Origin: Saprospiraceae bacterium
GTDB lineage: Bacteria > Bacteroidota > Bacteroidia > Chitinophagales > Saprospiraceae
Direction of reading: 5' to 3'
Length of the DNA: 64,000 bases
Assembly (NCBI GenBank): GCA_016787525.1
Contig: JAEUUP010000012.1
Location: forward strand, 62,001 to 126,000
In this document: piece by piece, positions 33,728-42,099 of the stretch
How the letters are laid out: each line of letters begins with the position of its first letter
Position numbering within the stretch: the first letter of the stretch is position 1
Program-made: the position numbers and the translations under genes
Notes under the pieces: model-generated
What the model was told of the DNA's origin: nothing
What the model saw: only the letters and a program-made list of their open reading frames with translations
Databases searched by the model: none

Positions 33728-34678
33728 ATGTTAAAGTCAAACTACATAGTTTTAATTTTTCTGCTTTTTAATATATGCTCTAAAGCAAATGCTCAACAAA
33801 TTTCAAAGGAAGACCTCCTGTTTCTTACGCCCGAATGGAAGGGCGAACGCTTCCCTGATGGTCGGCCAAAAGTGCCAGATGCTTTGCTTGACCGCTTAAA
33901 AGCCGTCACTTTGGAAGAGGCATGGGCGGTGTTGCGGAATGAAAATTTTAAGCACCAATACGATGATGGTTGGCAAATGATCAACCCCGATAGCGTCTTA
34001 GTTGGTAGGGCGGTAACGGCTATATTTGTTCCTGGAAGACCTGATATTCACCGCGTTATTGATAAAAAAGGGCATGAAAAAGATGGGCGTGTCAAAGCTC
34101 AAAATTCATGGACAATTGATATGCTTGTCAAACGAGATGTGTATGTCGTTGACCAATTTGGCGCACATGAAGATGGTCCTACGATTGGCGATAATTTGGG
34201 CAATTCAATTTATGCTAAAACAGGCAACGGCATTGTCTATGACGGTGCTGTTCGGGATATTAATGGTTTGAAGGAGTTAAAATCTTTTACCTCATTTTTT
34301 CGCAGCTATCACCCGTCACATCATTTGAATAATCCCGATGGGCAACTAAATACAACCTTAGTCGGTATCAATCAACCGACCCGAATCGGTAAAGCGACTG
34401 TTATGCCCGGCGATGTTGTATTGGGTCGTGATGGTGGCGTGCTATTTATTCCACCACACTTATTAGAAAAAGTGGTAAAAATATCTGAAATCGTGCGCCT
34501 ACGCGATATGTTCGGACATCAACGTCTGCGTGAACAAAAGTACACGCCTGGACAAATTGATACCAAATGGAGTGATGAAATCGAAAAAGATTTTTCACAA
34601 TGGCTAACGCAGCATATTGATAAATTGCCTGTGCCGAAAGAACAAATTCAGCAATATTTGAAAGAAAGAACGTGGTGA
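33728..34678 (+). CDS. RraA-family protein, second paralogue, exported
   Basis: 316 residues, clearly paralogous to 30009-30935: both have LTPxWxGERxxDGRPKVPD after the signal peptide, LEEAWAVLRNENF, INPDSVLVGRAVTA, GPTIGDNLGNSIYAKTGNGIVYDGAVRDINGL, PGDVVLGRDGGVLFIPPHL and RLREQKYTPGQIDTKW. Signal peptide ends SKANAQ. It has a slightly longer segment around residues 195-210 (HPSHHLNNPDGQLN). The pairing of one RraA with one enolase-type dehydratase occurs twice, so each pair may serve a different sugar acid, or the two may form mixed oligomers. Confidence 0.88.
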   Translation: MLKSNYIVLIFLLFNICSKANAQQISKEDLLFLTPEWKGERFPDGRPKVPDALLDRLKAVTLEEAWAVLRNENFKHQYDDGWQMINPDSVLVGRAVTAIFVPGRPDIHRVIDKKGHEKDGRVKAQNSWTIDMLVKRDVYVVDQFGAHEDGPTIGDNLGNSIYAKTGNGIVYDGAVRDINGLKELKSFTSFFRSYHPSHHLNNPDGQLNTTLVGINQPTRIGKATVMPGDVVLGRDGGVLFIPPHLLEKVVKISEIVRLRDMFGHQRLREQKYTPGQIDTKWSDEIEKDFSQWLTQHIDKLPVPKEQIQQYLKERTW

Positions 34679-34734
34679 TTCGATTTCGGATATGGGATTT
34701 CGGATTTTACAAATGTTTTTTCGAAATCAAGTAC

Positions 34735-34744
34735 CCCCTCAGTA
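34735..34744 (-). repeat. Dispersed motif copy between RraA-2 and dehydratase-2
   Basis: Exact minus-strand copy with full flanks. The preceding spacer holds two copies of gatttcgga (34684-34692 and 34697-34705). Confidence 0.9.
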
Positions 34745-34794
34745 TTTCTTAGGTTTTAAGAGAATTGTTTTTAGTTTTTTTAAAATAAAAATAA

Positions 34795-36075
34795 ATGGAA
34801 AATCAATCAAGCAGACGCTCGTTTTTCAAAAAAGCGGCTATCGCTGCCGCTATGACAAATATTGCCCCGATAACGACTTTCGGACAAGGCTATCAAACAG
34901 CTATTGATAAAACGCCTAAAATGTCGTCGCCATCAGATTTGAAAATTACGGACGTAAAATGTGGCTATGTAAAAGGCAGCGTTTTTGTTAAAATATATTC
35001 CAATCAAGGTATTTGGGGTTGCGGCGAAGGCGTTGATGCGATACCCGGTACCTATCATTTGGTTAAAAATTTTGGCAATCGCATAAAGGGTAAAAATCCT
35101 TTGAATGTGCACCGTTTATTCGAGGATATTCGCCGAGGCGGTTTTTTTCAAGGGGCGCAATCGGGCATGTATGTTGCTGTTTTATCAGCTATTGAAACGG
35201 CACTGTGGGATTTAGCTGGAAAGGCTTTGAATTTGCCTGTTTATCAATTATTAGGTGGAAAATTTAGGGATAAAGTGCGGGTTTATTGCGATACGGCACT
35301 GTATCAGCGCAATTTACCAACGCCAAAAGATTTTGCAGAAGCCGCATTAAAATCTAAAAATATGGGTTTTAATGCTATAAAATTCGACTTAGACCAAGCC
35401 AATGACCCAGGTAAATATGACTTGTACAATTGGACAGCCAGCCCGAAAGAGTTGCGCCGTATGTACGACCAAATTGCTGCCGCCCGTGAAGCTGTTGGAC
35501 CTGACATCGATATTTGCGTAGATATGCACGGACGATATGATGCGCCAACAGGTCAAGCCGTTGCTAAAATGTTAGAACCCTTGAAATTGATGTGGTTGGA
35601 AGAACCTATACCCGCCGAAAATCCAGAGGTGTACAAAACCATTAGTGACTCTACAACTACACCTATTTGTGCAGGTGAAAACCACTATTTAGCGCATGGA
35701 TTCAGGCGATTATTGGAAATTGGCGCAGTGGATATCATCATGCCCGATTTGCAAAAAGCAGGCGGTTTGGGTGAAGGTCAGCGCATTGCCAATTTATCTA
35801 ATTTGTATTATGTGCCTTTTGCGCCGCATATGGTTGCGTCGTTTTTAGGGGCGATGGCATCGGCTCATGTCTGTGCTTCAGTGCCTAATTTCTTGATTTT
35901 GGAATGGCAATCGTATTTCCATACCGACCCGATGTTTAAAGATATAGTTAAATATGAAGGTGAATGGGTCAGTAATAGTTTTATAACAGTTTCTGAAAAA
36001 CCAGGGATTGGCGTTGATATTAATGAAGAAGGTATGAAGAAATATGCTATACCTAATGTTCCGTTTTTTGAGTGA
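34795..36075 (+). CDS. Enolase-superfamily sugar-acid dehydratase (galactonate-dehydratase-like), Tat signal
   Basis: 426 residues. Tat-like start SRRSFFKKAAIAAAMT (residues 5-20). Catalytic barrel: AIKFDLDQAND (KxD), DICVDMHGRYD with the D-x-H-G-R arrangement typical of D-galactonate-type dehydratases, WLEEPIPAENP, CAGENHYLAHGFRRLLE, DIIMPDLQKAGGLGEGQRIA, PFAPHMVASFLGAMAS and a final GIGVDINEEGM. Expected to dehydrate an aldonic acid to its 2-keto-3-deoxy form. No exact motif copy inside. It ends the plus-strand cassette at a strong palindromic terminator. Confidence 0.9.
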   Translation: MENQSSRRSFFKKAAIAAAMTNIAPITTFGQGYQTAIDKTPKMSSPSDLKITDVKCGYVKGSVFVKIYSNQGIWGCGEGVDAIPGTYHLVKNFGNRIKGKNPLNVHRLFEDIRRGGFFQGAQSGMYVAVLSAIETALWDLAGKALNLPVYQLLGGKFRDKVRVYCDTALYQRNLPTPKDFAEAALKSKNMGFNAIKFDLDQANDPGKYDLYNWTASPKELRRMYDQIAAAREAVGPDIDICVDMHGRYDAPTGQAVAKMLEPLKLMWLEEPIPAENPEVYKTISDSTTTPICAGENHYLAHGFRRLLEIGAVDIIMPDLQKAGGLGEGQRIANLSNLYYVPFAPHMVASFLGAMASAHVCASVPNFLILEWQSYFHTDPMFKDIVKYEGEWVSNSFITVSEKPGIGVDINEEGMKKYAIPNVPFFE

Positions 36076-36140
36076 ACTGTGTGATGAGTGGTTATAATGT
36101 ATCTGGTTCTCTAACAAATAGGAAAGGTGTTATAGAATAG

Positions 36141-36178
36141 AGTCGAATTTTGCCTCAATATTGAGACAAAATTCGACT
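36141..36178. terminator. Bidirectional terminator between convergent operons
   Basis: A 38-bp near-perfect palindrome: agtcgaattttg (36141-36152) pairs with caaaattcgact (36167-36178). The centre is ctcaatattgag, with one mismatched pair between. It lies between the convergent dehydratase and permease genes, so it can serve both strands. Confidence 0.7.
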
Positions 36179-36255
36179 CCACTCTAATCTAAAAGATTTC
36201 TTTATAATACCATTTTGACAGTAAGCGGTAAGTTTTAAAACAGTTGGAACTCGAA

Positions 36256-38715
36256 TCATTCCGTTCGCAACGATTTCACAGGATTGGCTACCGCCGCTTT
36301 TACTGCTTGAAAACTCACTGTTAAAAGGGCGATTAATAAAGCAATGAAACCTGCGGAAGCGAAAACCCACCATTCAATGGTTACTTGATAGGCATAATTT
36401 TGTAACCATTGATTCATGAAATACGATGCAAGCGGGGTGGCAATTAAGAAAGCAATTGAAATCAGTATGATAAATTCTTTTGAAAAAAGATAAACGATGT
36501 TGGCAATGGATGCGCCCAATACTTTACGAATGCCCACTTCTTTGATGCGTTGTATAGCCATAAATGAAGCTAAACCATACAAACCCAGACAACTAAGAAA
36601 TATGGCAATGATGGCACAAATTTTATATAATTGTGCTAATTGGCTTTCTTGATTGTAAAAATTGGCAATTTTTTCATCTAAAAATCGATATTCATAGACA
36701 TAGTTTGGAAATGTCTGCTCCCATATTTTTTGGATGGTTTGCATAGTAGAAGCTATGTTTACTGTTGGGAGTTTTATAGAGGCTTGACGGTACATGGTCG
36801 AATTCGTTGCCATAAGCAATGGTGCTAAACCATGGTGCAAGGACCTGTCATTAAAATCTTTCACGACACCGACCACAGGGCATTTTATCAAACCACCCAT
36901 GATGCTTATTTCTTTATTTAAAATATCTTCTAGATTTTTAATTCCTAAACTTTTCACCAAGGATTCATTCACCAAAAACTCCTGTGTAAAAGGAGAAGGT
37001 TTTAGGTTTTTTCCTGCGACTAATTGAAGTTTGTAAGTGGGCACATAATCATCGTCCACGAATTTGGTAATAGCTTGAAAATCAGCGTCTTTAATTGCAT
37101 GGTCAAATTTAAATTTAGTGAAAGTATTGTTATTTTCTTCAATCGGAGAGTTAGAATTAAAACTAACGGCTTGTACACCGTTTAATAATAATTTTTGTTT
37201 TAAATAATCTGTCAAGTTATTACCCGTACTATCGGGGCGATAAGGAATATTTACAATAGCATTTTTATCAAAACCTAGTGGCTGATTCATAAAATAATCC
37301 ATTTGCTCAAGTATGACAAATGTTCCAATAATAAGCACCTGTGCAATGACGAATTGAAAAACGACCAATCCTCGTCTCAAAGAAACCCCCTTTGTCGTAC
37401 TGGCTTTGAGCTTGCTTTTTAAAGTATTTACTGGATTGAGCCGTGATAAAACGATTGATGGATAAAATCCTGCAAGTGCCGTTACAATAATTGTGATAGC
37501 AAAAATGAATAAAATGATGGCAGGATTACTAAAAGTATTAAATGAAAGTGAAAGTTCTAATAATTGATTGGCATAAGGCAATGCAAGGACAGTAATAAGA
37601 ATTGAAAGCACCACTGCGCTTACAACAACCAAAAATGTTTCAACTAAAAATTGAGTTTGCAATTGTAACAGATTGCTTCCTAATACTTTTCTGACACCAA
37701 CTTCTTTGGCACGATTAACAGCTTGGGCAGTGGAGAGGTTGATAAAATTGACGCAGGCAATTAATAAGATGAACGTTGCAATCAACCACAATACATTGAT
37801 AAGCTCTTTACTGATTGTTTTACTACTATAATTTCCTGTTTGAGCATCATGATGCACAGCATTTATTGATTGCAAAATATAGCTACCTTTTTGATTAACA
37901 GATTGTAATTTACTTGCATATCCTTTTAATTGTTGATTAAAGTTATCAGCAGAAATATTGGGCGGTAATAAAACGTAACAACCAAAATCAGGTGTTGATT
38001 GATTCCAGTTGGGTTGTTGAAATCCATATTGTTTATCTCCTGTAAAATTAGTTCCGTAGGCGATGACCAATTTTAGTTGAAAATCTGTACTAGGTGGTAT
38101 AGTTGCAAGGATGCCAGACACCTTTAAAGGCGTTGCTGGAAATTGAAATAGTCCTGCTCCCATGCTGTAATAGCCAGTTATTTTAATGGTTTTACCCACA
38201 GCTGATTTCCAATCACCGAAGTATGTTTCTGCGATTTCTTTTGTGAGTAATACATTATTGGGGTCTTTCAACGATTCGTAAGTACCTGACAATAGTGGAA
38301 AATCAAACACATTAAAAAAAGTAGGCGAGGTATAAAATACGCCATTTTGTTCTTTAAAATTCTTTACAGGTGTCCCATTATCGTCCAATATTTGTAATTC
38401 GTCATTATGACTAGCATAAATAGGCACTACTTGCTCCAATTGCGGAAATGCTGTTTTCAATCCGTCTGGTAATAGGAAGGGAACATTTTTTTCATAGGAA
38501 ATACCTCCCGCATCTGCGCGATGAGATTCACTTAAAACGCGATAAATACGATCCTTTTTAGCATGAAAACCATCAAAACTGGTTTGAAATTGAATGATTA
38601 TAAATATCAAGATACACACAGCAATACCTACTGCAAGACCTGCAATATTGATAAAAGCGTAACCCTTATTGTAAATTAAATTTCTGAAAGCGGTTTTAAA
38701 ATAGTTTTTTATCAT
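36256..38715 (-). CDS. FtsX/MacB-type ABC transporter permease 1
   Basis: 819 residues from the ATG at 38715, which gives MIKNYFKTAFRNL, the start shared with the two paralogues downstream; an ATG six codons earlier is possible. Architecture: one N-terminal membrane helix, a MacB-like periplasmic domain, an FtsX three-helix core (AKEVGVRKVLGSNLLQLQTQFLVE), a second periplasmic domain, then a second FtsX core (IKEVGIRKVLGASIANIVYLFSKEF). It ends AVANPVKSLRTE. Such permeases lack their own ATPase and pair with small MacB-like ATPases, here the gene at 38770-39435. The family exports peptides, lipids or antimicrobials or does mechanotransmission. Confidence 0.9.
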   Translation of the reverse strand: MIKNYFKTAFRNLIYNKGYAFINIAGLAVGIAVCILIFIIIQFQTSFDGFHAKKDRIYRVLSESHRADAGGISYEKNVPFLLPDGLKTAFPQLEQVVPIYASHNDELQILDDNGTPVKNFKEQNGVFYTSPTFFNVFDFPLLSGTYESLKDPNNVLLTKEIAETYFGDWKSAVGKTIKITGYYSMGAGLFQFPATPLKVSGILATIPPSTDFQLKLVIAYGTNFTGDKQYGFQQPNWNQSTPDFGCYVLLPPNISADNFNQQLKGYASKLQSVNQKGSYILQSINAVHHDAQTGNYSSKTISKELINVLWLIATFILLIACVNFINLSTAQAVNRAKEVGVRKVLGSNLLQLQTQFLVETFLVVVSAVVLSILITVLALPYANQLLELSLSFNTFSNPAIILFIFAITIIVTALAGFYPSIVLSRLNPVNTLKSKLKASTTKGVSLRRGLVVFQFVIAQVLIIGTFVILEQMDYFMNQPLGFDKNAIVNIPYRPDSTGNNLTDYLKQKLLLNGVQAVSFNSNSPIEENNNTFTKFKFDHAIKDADFQAITKFVDDDYVPTYKLQLVAGKNLKPSPFTQEFLVNESLVKSLGIKNLEDILNKEISIMGGLIKCPVVGVVKDFNDRSLHHGLAPLLMATNSTMYRQASIKLPTVNIASTMQTIQKIWEQTFPNYVYEYRFLDEKIANFYNQESQLAQLYKICAIIAIFLSCLGLYGLASFMAIQRIKEVGIRKVLGASIANIVYLFSKEFIILISIAFLIATPLASYFMNQWLQNYAYQVTIEWWVFASAGFIALLIALLTVSFQAVKAAVANPVKSLRTE

Positions 38716-38749
38716 GACTGTTCTGTTTTTCAATGAAAATAGTCCTTAA

Positions 38750-38759
38750 TACTGAGGGG
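38750..38759 (+). repeat. Dispersed motif copy between ATPase and permease 1
   Basis: Exact plus-strand copy, TTAATACTGAGGGGTAAA, in the 54-bp spacer. Confidence 0.9.
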
Positions 38760-38769
38760 TAAAACGATT

Positions 38770-39435
38770 TTACCGTTTAATCACTCCGTCCAAAAGGTTA
38801 ACGATGTGCGAACTGTACGCTGCGTTTTTCTCAGAGTGCGTCACTTGAATAATTGTGACCCCCTCAGTATTGAGTTGTTTGAAAAGCTGCATAATTTCTT
38901 CGCCTTGTTTTGAGTTCAGATTGCCCGTGGGTTCATCAGCTAATATCAATTTTGGTTTGGCAATCAAAGCCCGGGCAATACCTACGAGTTGCTGTTGCCC
39001 ACCCGACAATTGGTTTGGAAAAAGGTCTTTTTTACCCACAATATTGAACCTATCGAGCATATCTGCCACCAAAGCCTTGCGCTCTGAGGTTTTGACATCC
39101 TGATAAATTAACGGCGTTTCGATGTTTTCATACACCGTCAATTCATCAATGAGGTGATATTGTTGGAATACAAAACCGATATATTGTTTGTAAAGCTGCG
39201 CTCGTTGTTTTTCTTTTAATTTAAAAACATTTTCATGCAAAAAATTGTATGTTCCTTCATTCGGCTCATCTAACATGCCAATTATATTGAGTAAAGTGGA
39301 TTTTCCAGAACCCGAAGGACCCATAATGGAAATAAATTCACCTTCTTGAACTTCAAAATTGATGTCTTTTAAAATAAAGGTACGGTTGCCGCCGACGTTG
39401 TACCATTTGTAGATATTCTTTAAATTGAGTAGCAT
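38770..39435 (-). CDS. MacB/LolD-type ABC transporter ATPase
   Basis: 221 residues. Walker [11 protein letters not shown]-loop [13 protein letters not shown], signature [15 protein letters not shown], Walker [13 protein letters not shown]-loop VTHS. The third signature-region Gln is followed by LVG instead of the common RVA. The size and the [17 protein letters not shown] segment place it with MacB/LolD-type export ATPases. It lies directly upstream of permease 1, its likely partner. Dispersed-motif copy 38870-38879 encodes TEG next to the H-loop. Confidence 0.93.
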   Translation of the reverse strand: MLLNLKNIYKWYNVGGNRTFILKDINFEVQEGEFISIMGPSGSGKSTLLNIIGMLDEPNEGTYNFLHENVFKLKEKQRAQLYKQYIGFVFQQYHLIDELTVYENIETPLIYQDVKTSERKALVADMLDRFNIVGKKDLFPNQLSGGQQQLVGIARALIAKPKLILADEPTGNLNSKQGEEIMQLFKQLNTEGVTIIQVTHSEKNAAYSSHIVNLLDGVIKR

Positions 39436-39482
39436 AGTTTTATTTTAATGCTGAAATATGAATGATAAAAGTTGAATTTGCC

Positions 39483-39492
39483 CCCCTCAGTA
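39483..39492 (-). repeat. Dispersed motif copy between permease 2 and ATPase
   Basis: Exact minus-strand copy with a run of six Gs, followed on the plus strand by attttggatttcgg, akin to the secondary intergenic repeat. Confidence 0.9.
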
Positions 39493-39536
39493 TATTTTGG
39501 ATTTCGGTTTTGTGTCGCCCGAAATCTCAAATCGTA

Positions 39537-41975
39537 TCACTCCATTCGTAATGATTTTACGGGATTTGCAAGAGCGGATTTGATGGCTTGAAAACTCACT
39601 GTAAATAAAGCAATCAACAAAGCAATGAATCCGACAAAAACAAAAACCCACCATTCGACACTGATACGAAAAGCAAAATCTTGCAACCACTTGTGCATCA
39701 ACCACCAAGCGATTGGGGATGCTATGGCAATGGCGATTAAAACAAGTTTTAAAAAATCTTTGGAAAGTAAGGTTGTGATATGGCTTGCAGATGCGCCTAA
39801 GACCTTGCGAATACCAATTTCTTTGGTGCGATTGACGGTTGATAATGCCGCCAAACCAAATAAACCCAAACAAGCTAAGAAAATAGAAATGCTGCCTGCC
39901 CAGCCAATAATATTTCCCAAACGCGATTCAGCTTTGTAAAATTGATTAAGGCTTTCGTCCAAAAAATCGTATTGAAAAGGCAGGTTTGGCTCTAAACTTG
40001 TCCATGTTTTTTGCATCGCAGCCAAAGTTGCAGACGGATTACCTGCCTCTATTTTGACAAAATATTTGAAGGGCGCAGAACCTGGGAATTGATGAAACAG
40101 TTGCGGTTTTAGAGATTCTCTCAATGGACGGAAATTAAAATCTTTAACCACACCGATGACAATGGGCGAAAATTTTTCATCATACCCTTTTAATGCCCGT
40201 CCGACAGCATTTTCTATCGTCCAACCAAAATCTTTAACTAGAGCTTCATTGACAATAACGGAAGTGATGGTATCCGAAGCTATTTTAGCATCAAAATTTC
40301 TACCCGCTTTCATTTCCATACTCATCAAAGGGATATAATCGGCATCAATAGAATATTCATAAACACTTTTGCTTTTACCTTCATATTCAAAGTCCATTAC
40401 ACTCCAGCCTGAACCAGCACCCAGACCAATATCTGTACCAGCAACGGCTTTTACGGATGGCTGTGCCAACATCTGTTGTTTAAAAAGAGGGAATATGCGT
40501 TTGGCATCAATACTTTCGGCATTGACCATTACGATATTTTCCTTATTAAAACCAGGATTTTGGTTTTGCATAAAATGGATTTGTTGCAAAATCACGACGG
40601 TAGAAATGATGAGTCCAATAGATAAGATAAACTGAACAGTAACTAAGGATTTGGTAAATAAATTGGCACCTGCTACGCGGACTTTGCTTTTTAAAACTTC
40701 TAAAGGTTTAAAATTGGATAAAATGAGCGCGGGATAAGTGCCTGCCAATAAACCAACGAGCACAACCAAGCCTGCCATCATCCATGCCATCTCTGGATAT
40801 TGTTGGTACGAAAAAACCAATTCTCGTCCAGATAAAGTATTAAAATAAGGCAAAAGCAACTGTGCTAAAATAAAACCAATAACAGCCGAAATGCCACTCA
40901 AAACCAAAGCTTCGATCAGAAATTGAGCTACCAACTGGCGTTTGTCGCTGCCAATAACTTTACGAATCCCTATTTCTTTAGCGCGACTAGCAGACCTACC
41001 AATCGCTAAAGTTGTAAAATTGATACAGGCGATTATCAAAACGCCTGCTGCTATTGCCAATAAAATCCAAATATTTTTCGGAGAAATGGGTGGCATAAGT
41101 CCTCCTTCTATAGTTCTATTGGTGTGCATATCACTTATAGATTGCAAGCGATAAGAAATTGGGCTTTCCGAACCCGACCACATTGCGCGTTTTTTGAGTT
41201 CTTCTGCCTCATTGGGGTAATATTTTTTTCGGAAAGCGGCTAAGGTCGCTGCATCATTGGGTAAGCCGCTGCCCGCTTGCAATTGCACGTATGTCTGATA
41301 GCCCGAAGCTGTCCAGCGCGTACTATTGCGTTTACCCGTTTCGGTATTGGATTCCATAAATGCCCAATTCGCCAATATTTTAAAAGAAATAGTCGAATTG
41401 GCAGGCGGGTTTTCAGCCACTGCGGTAATCGTAAAGGGTTCAAAAGTCTTATCTCCTTTTATTTCTACAACACGACCGACGACATTGGTTTCGCCAAAAA
41501 GCTTTTTGGCAATATCTTCTGTTATGACAATACTGCGCAAGTCTTTCAATGCTGTATGCTTGTCTCCCATCAATATTTTAAAAGAAAAGACATCAAAAAA
41601 CTGTGGGTCAACGAACATGACATCCAACGGAATTGTCGAATTATTCACCTTAACAAAACTCTCGCCCCAGCCTTCCCGAAGCCGTACAAAATTGACGACG
41701 CCAGGCAAATCATTTTTCATAGCGGGACCAAGGGGTATTGGCATATAGCTGTCTCCTCCTTCGGGTCTGTTGCCAATCGCTTTATTCCATCTAACGACGC
41801 GAAAAACATTGTTCCTATTCTGATGAAAACGGTCGAAGCTAAATTCATTTACCGCATACAAAAGAAATAAACTGAAACAAGCTAAGCCTATGGATAAACC
41901 AAAGACATTAATAAAGGATAGCCCTTTCTGTTTGAGTAAATTGCGCCAAGCGATTTTAAAATAGTTCTTTATCAT
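39537..41975 (-). CDS. FtsX/MacB-type ABC transporter permease 2
   Basis: 812 residues starting MIKNYFKIAWRNLLKQKGLSFINVFGLSIGLA. The same double MacB_PCD-FtsX layout as the neighbours: RAKEIGIRKVIGSDKRQLVAQFLIEAL in the first core, RTKEIGIRKVLGASASHITTLLSKDFL in the second, end ALANPVKSLRME. It belongs to the same minus-strand operon. Its start region (coding and 5' spacer, 41941-42012) is almost identical to that of permease 3 (44510-44581), pointing to a recent duplication or gene conversion. Confidence 0.9.
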   Translation of the reverse strand: MIKNYFKIAWRNLLKQKGLSFINVFGLSIGLACFSLFLLYAVNEFSFDRFHQNRNNVFRVVRWNKAIGNRPEGGDSYMPIPLGPAMKNDLPGVVNFVRLREGWGESFVKVNNSTIPLDVMFVDPQFFDVFSFKILMGDKHTALKDLRSIVITEDIAKKLFGETNVVGRVVEIKGDKTFEPFTITAVAENPPANSTISFKILANWAFMESNTETGKRNSTRWTASGYQTYVQLQAGSGLPNDAATLAAFRKKYYPNEAEELKKRAMWSGSESPISYRLQSISDMHTNRTIEGGLMPPISPKNIWILLAIAAGVLIIACINFTTLAIGRSASRAKEIGIRKVIGSDKRQLVAQFLIEALVLSGISAVIGFILAQLLLPYFNTLSGRELVFSYQQYPEMAWMMAGLVVLVGLLAGTYPALILSNFKPLEVLKSKVRVAGANLFTKSLVTVQFILSIGLIISTVVILQQIHFMQNQNPGFNKENIVMVNAESIDAKRIFPLFKQQMLAQPSVKAVAGTDIGLGAGSGWSVMDFEYEGKSKSVYEYSIDADYIPLMSMEMKAGRNFDAKIASDTITSVIVNEALVKDFGWTIENAVGRALKGYDEKFSPIVIGVVKDFNFRPLRESLKPQLFHQFPGSAPFKYFVKIEAGNPSATLAAMQKTWTSLEPNLPFQYDFLDESLNQFYKAESRLGNIIGWAGSISIFLACLGLFGLAALSTVNRTKEIGIRKVLGASASHITTLLSKDFLKLVLIAIAIASPIAWWLMHKWLQDFAFRISVEWWVFVFVGFIALLIALFTVSFQAIKSALANPVKSLRME

Positions 41976-42003
41976 GACTTAAAGTTTTGATTTTTATAAA
42001 AAA

Positions 42004-42013
42004 TACTGAGGGG
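42004..42013 (+). repeat. Dispersed motif copy upstream of permease 2
   Basis: Exact plus-strand copy, AAATACTGAGGGGGTATC, 29 bp before the permease 2 start codon (gene on the minus strand). It adjoins the 33-bp-arm hairpin. Confidence 0.9.
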
Positions 42014-42017
42014 GTAT

Positions 42018-42096
42018 CGAATTACGAATTTCGATTTTGGATTGACGATTTAACTGAGGGGGTAATCGTCAATCCAAAATCGAAATTCGTAATTCG
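42018..42096. terminator. Perfect 33-bp inverted repeat with a motif-like loop
   Basis: Arms 42018-42050 and 42064-42096 are exactly complementary over 33 bp. The 13-nt loop reads taactgagggggt, a one-mismatch copy of the dispersed motif (42052-42061). It lies 4 bp past the stop of permease 3 and 42 bp before the start of permease 2, so it can act as a terminator or RNA stabiliser. A stem this long and perfect is unusual for either and hints at a mobile or recently duplicated unit. Confidence 0.75.
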
Positions 42097-42099
42097 GCA

